DNA of 64,000 bases from Saccharina japonica. Lineage: Eukaryota; Sar; Phaeophyceae; Laminariales; Laminariaceae. Under the pieces are notes generated by a model, which had not been told where the DNA came from, made no database searches, and saw nothing but the letters and a program-made list of their open reading frames with translations. The position numbers and the translations under genes are program-made. The stretch spans positions 360,275 to 424,274 of the forward strand of contig MEHQ01001676.1 of the NCBI GenBank assembly GCA_008828725.1. Reading direction: 5' to 3'. Shown in pieces: positions 12,723 to 24,800 of the stretch; the first letter of the stretch is position 1; each line of letters opens with the position of its first letter.

Positions 12723-13186
12723 AACAGCCGATTTCCCTGATTGATAATTTGCCTTTCCGATAAGAATGAAAATCGAAAATATTGGTTTTTGAATTGTAAG
12801 AGATGTAATTCCCTCACAGTCAAAGTTTACACTGTAATCTATTGTCGGTTGGGACAGCTGTCGATGGCACAAAAATTCGAAATCGTCATCGGCAGTCTCA
12901 AGATATCGAAGGACCAAGAAAATCTGGATTTATGGGCGAGGTATATACGTCCCCATAAATGCCAATTCCCTTACTATATCCTCTGTTTTACGAGCCTGTG
13001 AAGGTTGATTTCGATTTTCTTCCTTGGGTCGATACCTGCTATCGAGTAACATATATATTCTACGTACTACTACAGTAGTTTATTTTATTTTTGTGAGCGA
13101 AATACAACTCGTAAAAAACAACAAAGTACCAAATCGATTTTCATTCTCATCGGAAAGGCAATTCTCAATTAGGAAAATCGGCTGTT
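12723..13186. mobile_element. Inverted-repeat element (MITE-1), copy 2
   Basis: The ends are inverted repeats (left AACAGCCGATTTCCCTGATT, right ending AGGAAAATCGGCTGTT) and the interior matches the element at 2248-2692. It is 464 bases long. The flanks read CAACTTGT before and TTGTGTTGG after, consistent with a 4-base target duplication TTGT. The equivalent site upstream of gene 1 (about 20758) lacks it. No transposase is present. Confidence 0.88.
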
Positions 13187-14063
13187 TTGTGTTGGTTCAA
13201 TCATCTGGTTGGGGACGAATTGTTTATTGCTTGGAATCAGACAGGACATGCCCTTTGCAGTAGAAGACGTACGGTGATAACACGGTATATTAATCATATG
13301 ATACGTAGAGTTCTACTGTACGCCAACAGTAGGTTCTACTGTAGACTGTTAATACCAGATGCAACTAACTGTGTTTTTGTTCCAATCAGCTCGTGGGGGA
13401 CAAACTACGTACTACTTGGAATCAGGCAAGACATCCACTTTGCAGTGGAACAGTGCATACAGTAGTAACACGGTGTATCGTTCGTAGAGTACTACTCGTA
13501 CGACAACAGTAGGTTCTACGGTAGCTATCAATACCAACAACAGTAGGTTCTACTGTAGACTAACGTACTACCAACAGTGTTTGGTGTGAACAATAGTAGT
13601 AGTAATATCGGTATACAGTACGCTACTAATAGCTCCCAGTGCCTGGAAAATGTACCGCTCTAGGCGGAAATGTAAGGAACGTTTCATATGGATTATTATG
13701 CCTCAACGGTGCTTATATTTTCGTCCAGCTTGGTGTTTGACATATCGCCGGATCCTGTATGATGATGGAAGCCGACCGTTGGACATGTTGGGATCCAATC
13801 ATACATCTGTTGTTTTCGTTATGCCGATCTTGAGCAACTCTATTACCAAATGAATATGACACCACTGCACCACTACAGCCCAGCCCGCGTGCCGTCATGC
13901 TGCCCGTCGGTACCGAACAGCCCATCTCACACATATCGGCTACCACCGCCCGTAGGCCAGACACACACCTCTGCTGCTTGCCTCTGGCACCCGCAGAGCT
14001 TTCCTTTGCCCTTGCGATTTATCGCACCCCACCAGCAGTGACAACAGCAGTAGCAGACAGAAC

Positions 14064-14275
14064 ATGAAGGCTCCTTGTTCTTTCTCACGGGTTTTGTTCC
14101 TCGGAGCCGCCGCTCTCCTCCTGGTTCGGAATCAGGTCTCCGCGAAGCCCAGGAGCTACTGGGACGGGCGGGGGGGGATCGTCAAAGCTTGCGATGACTT
14201 TTCGCTGGAGAAGGGGAGCTCGTAGCAAGTGGGACGGTCACCTTCTTGCGCCCGCTCAAGTGCACAGACCCCATG
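14064..14275 (+). pseudogene. Decayed copy of gene 1 exon 1 (signal-peptide exon)
   Basis: This is a near-identical copy of the exon at 21458-21667, with the same start and signal peptide (MKAPCSFSRVLFLGAAALLL). Two changes break it. Two additional bases (GACTTTTCGC here, GACTTCGC in the intact copy) shift the frame and give a TAG a few codons later. At the splice donor the GT of ATG|GTGAGA has become AT (ATG|ATGAGA). Without a donor and an open frame it should not contribute to a protein. The 5' flank is equally well conserved, so transcription may continue. Confidence 0.85.
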
Positions 14276-14481
14276 ATGAGAGAGAGAGGGCGCGCACCAC
14301 ACAGCCGGGAGAACAGTAGCATGGCAGCAAGCAGCACACCTACTTATCACGGACCGGAGCCAGCCGTGTATTTTCGCAAGAGTCTGCGCAAGGTCTGGGG
14401 GCTGGGGATTTGGAGATGCCGAAAATCGATCGCCTGTGCGTAATTTCTCTCTCTGCGCCCCTCCCAACAAAATGTAACCTC

Positions 14482-15779
14482 CCGAAGGGATGTGTAGTTT
14501 GTGAAGGCGTTTCGGAATTCGAAAAAACGGGGATGCGGGGTAGACGGGAGGACAGCAGATGGTCTGAGCGTCGAGCCTCGAGACCTGCTGCCCCGGTCAT
14601 AGACGGTCGGTGTACGTAGCACTGGCGAGAGCTCGTAGCCCAGGGGACGACATTGTGCCCATTACAATTGATCGACTTTGAGATCGACTTTCATGCCGCA
14701 GCCAGAGGAGCTGGGCGGAAGCATGGTCGAGGATATATCGGCTTCGTCCCTCTTATGAACTTTCCTTGCATCGACATCAACTTTAGCGAGGTACGTCTGC
14801 TGGTGTGTTTCTAAAAATGTCCTACGAACCCTTGAACCTCCGCTTCTTGCGTGCCCAGGATTGTTGCACGTACATTCGTGGACTGCTGTAGATTTCATAC
14901 CAGAGCTGTAAAACGTAGAACAGCACCAGCAGCTGGTATACGTAAATTTTAGAAGATTGTGATCGAGCTCGAAGCAGATGAGGTGCAGGTATTTATACAA
15001 GTACAGGACACCGATGATAATAAGAAACAGGAAAGCTGGTCCAGGCTGGATTTCTTATTTGAGGAGGGTCCTTCTACACTATTTTCAATATAAAGACTGT
15101 CTCTTATTTCGCCTGTTAATGTCAGCCTGTTTTGCGTACTAGCCTGTTAGTCCTGTACTGCTGTATACTATGTACCGGGTGCAGCACATGCAACGTTGGC
15201 CCATTCAGGCAGTGGGCAGAATGGCCTGCGGATAGACAGCAGTAAGACAATACGTTTCATTTCCTCAAGCTGGCCAGGCCAGGCATATGCACATGCGTCA
15301 CAGGTTGACCACAACGAAGCTATGATAGCATACCGCCATCTATGTACGAGTACCTCCCACCAAGTTGACATCGGGAGGCCGCGGGTCGGAGCAGGATGTG
15401 TTTGTACAAATTAATAGTACCGGAGGCGTGTTTCCATCCAGGTATACCTACGATTTTGGGTTGATAATCGAGTCACAGGTTTCCTAACATGAGATGCTCT
15501 GCTTGTTGACAGTCTCGCCAGACGCCCGCAGCAACTGACAATAGGGGCCCTGCCATCAGGCGGGGCCCGCCGAAGGGAGGGGCAGGTGCGCGAGCAGATT
15601 AGATAGTGTTCGAAAACGCCAGGAGGTCCGTGGAGATTTGCCATACACCCACTCTCGGGTCGGTATCGCCGGCCTTGTTTCACGGTGAGAGTCAAGTTCC
15701 GAGTAACAAAATGCAGAGAGTCAAACAGCAGAACGTTTGAAGCAGATTGTGCGCAAAAAACAGCAAGACATCACACCTC
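14482..15779. other. Non-coding stretch
   Basis: No gene can be supported. Short open frames overlap on opposite strands and match nothing I recognise. Confidence 0.5.
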
Positions 15780-16760
15780 AGAACTCATGTCAGCGCAGTA
15801 CCACGTACCAGTACCCAGCAGTGACAGATCAGAAGAAGGGGGTACTTGATAAAAGCGACGAGGGGAAGAGTACGAGCAACTCGACCTATAAGCCTGAACA
15901 TCTCCGCTTGCCGTCGAATCGGGTTGGAGATGCCACCGAGGTCGCGGAAGGTTCGGCACAGCGGGTTTGGTGTGAACAGGGTGCTTGCTGTGTTCCCCAC
16001 TTCTTGTCAAGTCGGGTTGGAGATGCCACCGAGGGTACCGAAGAACCACACCATAGCGCAAACCAGAAGAGCCGTTCCCCCATTCAGTACAACATAATCC
16101 CCACAGCAGTACAGAAGATGCCGTCGACCCCCCCCCACCAACAGGGGGCGGGGCCAACCCAACCGATACGGTGGGAGCACTCGCACAGTGCAAGTCAGAC
16201 AGAGGGGCACACATGGGACGGGCTAGTTGAGCCGTCCGAGCATAAGCCAAATACTAGCATAACACCACGTCACAGAACTCAGATTGTCAGCACGGTATCA
16301 GGTACGAGTACCCAGCAGTGACAGATCAGAAAAAGGGGGTACTTGATAAAAGGACGAGGGGAAAGTACGAGCAATCCGACCTATAAGCCTGAACATCCCC
16401 CTTGCCGTCGAATCGGGTTGGAGATGCCACCGAGGCTCGCGAAAGGTTCGGCAGAGCGGGTTTGGTGTGACAGGGGGCTTGCTGTGTTGCCCCACTTCTT
16501 GTCGAACGTTGGACCGAGGGAAACTTCGGGTAGAATGTTGACCACCGAGGGTACCGAAGACCACACCATAGCGCAAACCCAGAAGGAGCCGTTCACCCCA
16601 TTCAGTACAACATAATCCCCACAGCAGTACAGAAGATGCACGTCGGCCCCCCCAACAGGCGGCGCCACCCACCAACGGTGAGCACGGCACAGTGCAAATA
16701 AAGACAGGGGCACGCACGGGACGGGCTAGTTGAGCCGTCCGAGCATCAGCCAATACTAGC
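15780..16760 (+). repeat. Direct tandem duplication, ~497-base unit
   Basis: ACAGATCAGAAGAAGGGGGT at 15824 recurs as ACAGATCAGAAAAAGGGGGT at 16321. The following blocks recur in the same order: ATCGGGTTGGAGATGCCACC, GAGGGTACCGAAGA, TACAACATAATCCCCACAGC and GACGGGCTAGTTGAGCCGTC. Small indels separate the two copies. Overlapping open frames on both strands (for example 15737-16321) are not preserved between copies, so I read no gene here. Confidence 0.85.
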
Positions 16761-18779
16761 ATGTTTGTTCCGATCGACCGCGGGAGAGTAGCGAGTCAGC
16801 ACGTTTTACGGCTTCCTTAGGGTGTGTCGCTCAGTCGAAACAGAACAGAACGCATGGTACAACAATGCACGTAAAAAACAAAAACTTGGAAAACACGACC
16901 TTGATGCACTAAGAGCAAAGCGTTTGCTATATAAGCTGGCACACGATCCCAACACATTCGGCGATTCTCCGGAGATTTAAGAAGGCTTCGGAGCAGTCGA
17001 CGAGCTAGTCTCGATAGTCACAGGTGGCGTACCAGTAGAATCGGCGCACGGGCGCTGATCTGGAGCGCGCGTTACGGTACGGAAATCACCTCAGCGTCGC
17101 CGAGCACTTGCCAGCAGTATGGAAAACAATCGGGGAAGTACGATAAGACGCCAGAAATGTTCTAGTGATACAAAAGTCAGCCGCGCACGAAATCGCGAAT
17201 CTGAGGGTCGCCCCGTTCGCAGCAGTCGGGACACACCGAGGTCCGGATAATCATGGACTTGTCGTTCTGCACGAGCCAGAGCAGAAGAAGAAGGTGAGGA
17301 TGTAACGGAGACACTGACTCGGATACCGTCCCTCCATGCCTGTGCGCTCTGACGCTGCCGGAGTTATCTTCCTGAACTCGTGTCACTCAGAAAAAGTTCC
17401 CGTCAAGAGAATACTGATAGTGCAAGGCCGACGTTTCCGACGCTTTCCGCAACGTCCGGGTAGACCCGGAAAAACTTCACGATTTTTGCTACTCAGTAGA
17501 ACAGTTGGGAGTGAGTGACGTTTCGCTTGACATTGGGTGGTCCGATTCGCCGGGGTGTCTGGGGCGTCGTGTCGGCGACGGCCGAGCACGCGCACTGTAA
17601 CACCACGAACGATTCAACTCAGCTTCGAGACAAATGAAAAATAAATGTATGGCTCACGTTAAAGGGTGGACCGGTGGGAAGAAGGGACAACCCACGTCGA
17701 TTTCCTCGGACACAAAAAACATCAGACACACACTTGGGGAGAGATTAGCCGACCCGTTTTTTCACGACAGTGTAGCGTAGACTGATTACTTACTGACAAA
17801 AGTGCAACGCTCGGACGACGATACGACGGCTGTAATCGCGTCGGCCTCGCTAGCCTCTGATCACGTGCGGTTGTGCGGACAGGGGAAGGGGGTGTCACGC
17901 AATCCTAGCACCCAAGAAACGCACGGATGGGACGCCACAATCGACGCCTTAGGGTTCACTATCAACTCGCACACCATGAGAATCTCGTCCNCCTAGCGGA
18001 AAAGTCGACGCGTAGACGGGGTTGCTGCGCGAGCGTGGCCCCTGAAGCGTAGGCACGCGAAGGTTAGGGAGGTCCTCAGTATGGCTGGGAAGTTGTGGAA
18101 CCTCACGTACGTAGGTGNCAGGGGGTAGATACTTCGTGTGGAGACTNCTGCGTGCTGTCGGGGTGTGCACGACTCACCAGGTAGCAAAAACTCAGAAGCG
18201 CACCGTCGAACTGGGAGAGAGTTCACGCTGACCGCCTCTTCTGGAAGTGGGCAATAGGATAACGAGCTACTATCGGAGGGAGAGACGCTTAGCTCCCCCT
18301 CTACACGGCGTTAAAACGACCCGCCAAGCAGATATAACTTATCGGACGCCAGCCTCGACAGCGGTTGTGCGGTTCTGTGTTGGAGAAGTAAGGTATCTTT
18401 GGCGTATGATTCTGCCGCAAGAGCTAACCTCAGAACTCAAAAAGAAAAGAACCGCCCTTGGAGAGAGACCTGTACCATCACCATCACCTTATAGAGTTCT
18501 GGGATTGGTCGTGACGGCGTGGGCCCTGCTAGAACTCGTAGGAGACAGCCTCAGAGCCGAAGGGATTCTAACCGATGCGCGGTGATAACGATGGCCGCTG
18601 TGTCGTGGATGCGCCCGATGCGGGGGGGCGAGGGACGAAAGGGCGTGCTTACTCATGAGAATGCTTGGACGTCTCGAACTCAAAAAGGGGGTGGAACCCC
18701 GCGGCAAAAACATATCCCGTGGGCAGAACCACCCTAGCGGATCGGTATCTCGCGCTGACCACGGGGATGCATTGTCAGA
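16761..18779. other. Non-coding stretch with four ambiguous-base sites nearby
   Basis: No recognisable gene, RNA or element. Sequence quality is lower, with N at 17991, 18118, 18147 and, just beyond, 18783. Confidence 0.5.
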
Positions 18780-20610
18780 CAANTTCCCTTCCCCCGCCCC
18801 TACCCCCGTTACCCTCCTCTCCTCTTCCACTTCTCAATATCATCCGAGTGGTTCCCCATACTAATGCTTTGGCCGCAGTGTCACCTCCACAATTTGTGTA
18901 CGGTACACCGCGATGCCACGAGGAATCTACTTGATCTAGGCAAAATTCCTGATACGGATTAGATGCACAATACAGCACGTCGATATCACAACACAGGGAA
19001 TTAGTGGCAGTTGAACTCATGCGTTTGTGTCGAGGCTTGTGGATCTGCTACTAGGGACAAAGAGCCTTCGACGATCAAGATTCCGTTAGGTTACGAGCCT
19101 CGCCATTTTATCTACTACGAAGCGATCAAACGATGGCATAAGACCGCGGTTTGACTGCCCACCTACACTAGCACTCGTACTATAAAGCCCACGGAGGCCC
19201 TTGGCACATACATGCAAACATCCGGGTCTCTTAGCGCCATTGTTCGTGGCTCCACACCAATCATCAAGCCTAGAGAGTTTCCACACAAAACATCTGAAGA
19301 GGTTACGAGCCTCTATCTCCGAACTACACAGTGTCCGCACATCGCTTAACATTTATATGGTCATTCAGTCTCCGTACTCCAACACCCTCACTACCAATAA
19401 CCTACAACCAGCACGTACGAAATACATATTTTTCTAACGTATCAGTTAGTTTTGACGGCCAGGCATGTCATATTAACAGCGTGCATCTGCATGAGCTAGG
19501 AAACACCGATCAAATTCGAGGGGCTGCGGAAATTAAAAACTGTCCCTGTACATAGCGACCAGACAGAGTTGTTTAGCGAGGGACATCCGAGCGTAAAACC
19601 TCTTGAGGAGTTGGACTGAAACGAGAAATGTGAACACCACAAACTAAAATGACATATGACCAAACCAAGCTAAACAAAAACTAAACGGAAACACGAAGAA
19701 ACACTAAGCAACACCCAACAACTCGCGATCGACCTATAGAACCCAGCTTGCAAAGCTGAGTTCGGATGAATGCTCGACCTCACGGCCGGGTCTGGTTAAG
19801 GCGTCTCATTAGTTTTTATCAAAAAACAAAATCTGAAACACACACTAGACAACAACGAACGGTCGCACCCCAACAACGTTACTACAAGGTGAACCCAATT
19901 GCTGCGGAAAACAACGGGCGGTTCAACCCTTGATGACGTTTGGCTCTACGCAATCCGCTCCAATGTTTCTGCGTGCCCCAGGACGACTCCCCTCGAGACC
20001 GCACAGCTAGGCAAACCATGAATGGAAACCGACGTCCGAAGTTACGCGTGACCGTAGCACCACACACAGCTTATAAATACAATTTCTAGACCAACTCGCG
20101 CACAGCTAGGCAAACCATAAATAGAACTCGACATCCGAAGTAACGCGTGACCATAGTACCACACACAGCTTACAAAAACAATTTCTGGACCAACTCTCCA
20201 TCGCAAAGATGAGGTTTGGACATAAACAATCGATCTCATAGCTGGATGAAGGGTATCTACCTGGTATTTTTCCGTTCGAGTACTTATTTAGAAACATTAC
20301 CTAGTTTTTAGGCCCGTTTGTCCTGCTCATGGCACTCACTGAATGTGTTGCCTCTAAAGCTTAGGACTGATTCCTGCTCATACCGGCGTTCTAAGGCCGA
20401 CCATTCTATTTTTGTGTCTGCGGAATTCACTGCAGGTGCTGTCTCGATATAGCGAAGCATACCAACGTTGGCGTATTGACCCTCTGAACCATGCACTCAC
20501 ACCCCTCACGTACAACTACAACAAACGTAACACCATGCACGCTTCAGGCGAAATTATACGGATGAAGTAAAAGGGTGAACACCAACACTCTGCGGGTCTT
20601 CAGTACTCCA
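18780..20610 (-). repeat. Rep dispersed repeat, copy C (inverted)
   Basis: The reverse complement of this block matches 37535-39365 (copy A) and 49745-51277 (copy B). Shared landmarks include GAGGCTCGTAACCTG, CTAGCTGTGCGGTCTCG, an internal ~105-base direct repeat around GCTGTGTGTGGTACTGCGGT, and AGTGAATG next to GGCAACAC. It contains no convincing coding frame. It may be a non-autonomous retroelement or a segment of one; I do not see clear long terminal repeats. Confidence 0.8.
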
Positions 20611-20621
20611 ATTAATAGTCA

Positions 20622-21862
20622 CACGAGATGTCTCCATTTCTCCCCCCGTGTACGTTGTGTATTGTACGTGCTGTATGTTGGACGAGACGTGATAAACGGG
20701 CTTTAGCAATATATTGCAACATCGACACCAACCACAACCCTCCCGGGGTAAAGTGCAACTAACTGTGTTTTTGTTCCAATCAGCTCGTGGGGGACAAACT
20801 ACGTACTACTTGGAATCAGGCAAGACATCCACTTTGCAGTGGAACAGTGCATACAGTAGTAACACGGTGTATCGTTCGTAGAGTACTACTCGTACGACAA
20901 CAGTAGGTTCTACGGTAGCTATCAATACCAACAACAGTAGGTTCTACTGTAGACTAACGTACTACCAACAGTGTTTGGTGTGAACAATAGTAGTAGTAAT
21001 ATCGGTATACAGTACGCTACTAATAGCTCCCTGTGCCTGGAAAATGTACCGCTCTAGGCGGAAATGTAAGGAACGTTTCATATGGATTTTTATGCCTCAA
21101 CGGTGCTTATATTTTCGTCCAGCTTGGTGTTTGACATATCGCCGGATCCTGTATGATGATGGAAGCCGACCGTTGGACATGTTGGGATCCAATCATACAT
21201 CTGTTGTTTTCGTTATTCCGATCTTGAGCAACTCTATTATCAAATGAATATGATACCACTGCACCACTGCAGCCCAGCCCGCGTGCCGTCATGCTGCCCG
21301 TCGGTACCGAACAGCCCATCTCACACATATCGGCTACCACCGCCCGTAGGCCAGACACACACCTCTGCTGCTTGCCTCTGGCACCCGCAGAGCTTTCCTT
21401 TGCCCTTGCGATTTATCGCACCCCACCAGCAGTGACAACAGCAGTAGCAGACAGAACATGAAGGCTCCTTGTTCTTTCTCACGGGTTTTGTTCCTCGGAG
21501 CCGCCGCTCTCCTCCTGGTTCGGAATCAGGTCTCCGCGAAGCCCAGGAGCTACTGGGACGGGCGGGGGGGGATCGTCAAAGCTTGCGATGACTTCGCTGG
21601 AGAGGGGGAGCTCGTAGCAAGTGGGACGGTCACCTTCTTGCGCTCGCTCAAGTGCACAGACCCGATGGTGAGAGAGAGAGGGCGCGCACCACACAGCCGG
21701 GAGAACAGTAGCATGGCAGCAAGCAGCACACCTACTTATCACGGACCGGAGCCAGCCGTGTATTTTCGCAAGAGTCTGCGCAAGGTCTGGGGGCTGGGGA
21801 TTTGGAGATGCCGAAAATCGATCGCCTGTGCGTAATTTCTCTCTCTGCGCCCCTCCCAACAA
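20622..21862 (+). repeat. Gene 1 promoter/exon 1 block, intact copy
   Basis: This is the partner of 12551-14481. It holds the 5' flank and first exon of gene 1. The flank is littered with AACAGTAGGTTCTAC repeats. A 63-codon frame (21244-21435; 13850-14041 in the other copy) lies just ahead of the exon 1 ATG and is preserved in both copies. It could be an upstream ORF in the leader, but near-identity of the copies makes that weak evidence. Confidence 0.88.
21458..21667 (+). CDS. Gene 1 exon 1 (signal peptide)
   Basis: ATG in AGAACATGAAGG opens a 70-codon exon ending ...CTDPM, followed by the donor GTGAGA at 21668. The start is chosen because it gives an ideal signal peptide and no earlier in-frame ATG exists. 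The decayed copy at 14064-14275 has lost exactly this frame and this donor, which supports the exon boundaries. Confidence 0.8.
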
Positions 21863-24800
21863 AACGCAATTTTATTTTCACGCGTGCGCGCGCGTGCTTG
21901 TGTTCTTCCCGTGGAACCGTTCGTTCCAGCCATCGGCACGTCCAGCATGCCCAGTCAGTGCCTGTGCTGATGCTCCACCCTAGAGAGATACCGGCTCCCT
22001 CTCTCTGTCGGCCTACAAGGATACGAAGCGCGGAAAATTTGTTTAGGTAGCTGTTTGGGTGGTATCACGTTGCGACCGTCTTTTTCCGTGCATCTTTTTC
22101 AGTGCAGTACTTCGAATCAAACAACACTACCACCACACCACCACCCACACCCCACGTGCCCCGGCCACGCGCGATCCTCGCGGCAGACGGTTGCATAGCA
22201 AGCAGCAGCAGAAGCAGCAGTACGAGGAAGATAAGTACAGTAGCAGTATCTTCGCCTCCAGAAATCGACCCCGTATTTATCACTTTATGTGTGAGTGAGT
22301 GCGACCTGTCCTTCGCCTGCCTTGCCGTTTTGTTTTGGTTTGCCGTGCCTGCCTGCCTGCCGAGTGGCTGCCTGCCGGCCTGCCGAGTGGCTTTTGATAT
22401 CGACTTCGGAAACACACCCACCCACTTTGGTTTTGCTCTTTCAAACAGCTTGCCCCCACGTGATGCCTGAAACAAAACCGCCACCCACTTTGTTCTTGCT
22501 CTTTCAAACGGCTTGCCCCCAATGACATGCATGGAAAGTACTTTCGCAGCAACTCTCGTAGCGAAAATACAGAGAGAGAGGGAGAGGGCTGAGCTCGCTC
22601 TCGAGAGCTAGACTAGTAGTATTAATAGTGCTTTCGTGCATTATACTACGGTAACATTGCTGATGTTGCATCTCATCTTCGGTGATGGTAAAACGATTTT
22701 TTCTAAAGCACCGCGATTGCTTGATTGTTACACAGAGTGTATACCCGCCATCTCAAAATAAATCGGAAATACGGAAATACGGAAATACTGCTAGTAATAG
22801 GCTTTCTTATTTTAGAAACTGCGTGTGCCATACTAACTTCAGTATAACCGCCCCCGACTTTCTTATTTTCGTTGGAAAATGTGAAAATTCAGTCGAAGCT
22901 TCTTGTGAGGCTCTTTCTTAAGAGGAGGCTGGTACTGTACTCCAACTGAGTGTTTTTTTTGTTTTGAACATTTTCTATAAACTTTCGTGCAGACTGATTT
23001 TTTATTTAGACCCTGTGGCCTTTGCAGTGGTGTGTGGTGCAGTGATGCAGATCGAGATCGAAATCGCCATTTTGTTTAATCGATTTCAGCAACCGAAGAT
23101 CGGGGATTTGAAGTATCGATCTCGATTATTTACGAAGATCGAAATCGCAATATTTCGATATTTTCCACCTGGCCTCGACAACGAGGATCTTCGCAGCAAT
23201 ATACACACCCCCCCCGTCTCTTCTCATCGTTGAATACCCAGCAAACTTCTCTCTGTGTACCTGTACTGTATGCCGGTATGCCATACCTAGTACTGTTGTA
23301 GTGGCGTAGCTGTGTGTCATCGTTTTGTCGATTTTGTCGTGTAACCCTCGGAGTCGCATACTGTATATCTGATATATGGTAAAAGAGAAACTCGCCTACT
23401 GCTGCTCACGTTCGTGTAGTTGGTTTGGGAGTGTTGGGCATCTACTGTTGCTGAGGACCCTAGCAATAGATACCAGGTAGTAATTAGAACCCACGATAGA
23501 CACCAAAAAACATGCACCCCTCTACGTTTGCATGCTATATTATATTTGGTTCTGATTACTGCAGTACATGCCCCCCGTAAAAATACATATATATGCACGT
23601 GGTGCCATAGTAATACACAGTAATCAGAACCCACCGATTGACCCAAAACCCAGGTGTCTCCGCATGTGAAGACACCATACGACGTAGGTGGTCCTGATTT
23701 CTGTGTCCGCCCGTAATACTTTGTGCACCCTGTTCGGAAATATAGAGCGCGTTTAGGATTTGGGGTGAATGGTGAGTATCACAAGGCATTCTCGGGTCTG
23801 GTATACTATATTTCCTCGCCGTGCGTTCCCGCTCTCTTGAAGTGTACCAGTACCAGGTGCCAGTACCAGGTACCAGTAAATAAAATGTTTTCACTTTCGG
23901 CCTCCTCTTCTCCCTTCGCCGTCCGCGCGCTCTCCCCCCCCTCCGCGCCCGTCCGCTATCATAATCATCACCACCATCATCACCATCACCATCATCATCA
24001 TCATCATCATCTTCACCATGGCCATAATCGTCACCATCATGATCTTCACCATGTTCATCATCGTCACCATCACCATCAATCATCACCGTCATCATCATCA
24101 TCATCATCATCATGTACGAAGGTCTTCCACATGTACGACCCAACCGTGATCCGATCGCACGACGTGGTCAACACGACTAATGTTCACTTCATTGTTCACC
24201 CCGGCGGCAGCCTTGCTTTCGACGCCAAGGCCGTCGTCCTGGCGCGGGATGAGGTACGTTTGTGTTCTGAATAGCACTACTGGTGATATACAACACTGCT
24301 GTACGTAATAATGTTGCTACCTGTCGTTGCTGTTGTAGTTGCTACTGGTGCGGTTTTCTGTGATACAGCAAGCAGTACGAAGCACCAGCTACCAATCTGT
24401 CCGAAAAAATAGAGAACGGTTGTGTGTTCGTGTGGGAATCTAAAAGGACCTTATATTTCCGGACAGAGATAAGTAGTGGTATCTTGTAAGCCAGTATGCA
24501 TAGAAAGTTCATGACGTCGAATCCGGCGCAAATCGTGTCCCTCTTGTGTCAAGATTAATCAATCAACACTACAACTTAAGTCATAACAAAAATAATTTCA
24601 TCCACACTTACCCTTTTTGTTATCATAAATACCTATCACGGGGGACCATAGTAAATAGGACCAAATATTTCGAGTAAAACTAGGTAAATATATGGCTTTT
24701 AGTGTTTACTGTTGGTCGCATTTACAATGCCCCCCCCAAAAACAGGCTCCTGGATGGTCTGGCCCACGGGGGTTTTCGCTTTCCTTTTTTTTCGCGTTGA

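Larger units (their letters stand above)
12551..14481 (+). repeat. Upstream copy of the gene 1 promoter/exon 1 block
   Basis: This block matches 20622-21862 in the same orientation. From about 13365 to 14481 it aligns to about 20757-21862 with roughly ten substitutions and one 2-base indel, about 99% identity. The region 12551-12722 matches 20622-20758 more loosely. Between them this copy carries the MITE-1 insertion (12723-13186) and an additional diverged ~180-base repeat unit (13187-13364). Similarity stops at CCTCCCAACAAAA in both copies. Confidence 0.9.

Noticed and set aside
23556-24143. Asp/Met-rich minus-strand frame of 195 codons
   Set aside because: It is the reverse reading of the ATC trinucleotide repeat.
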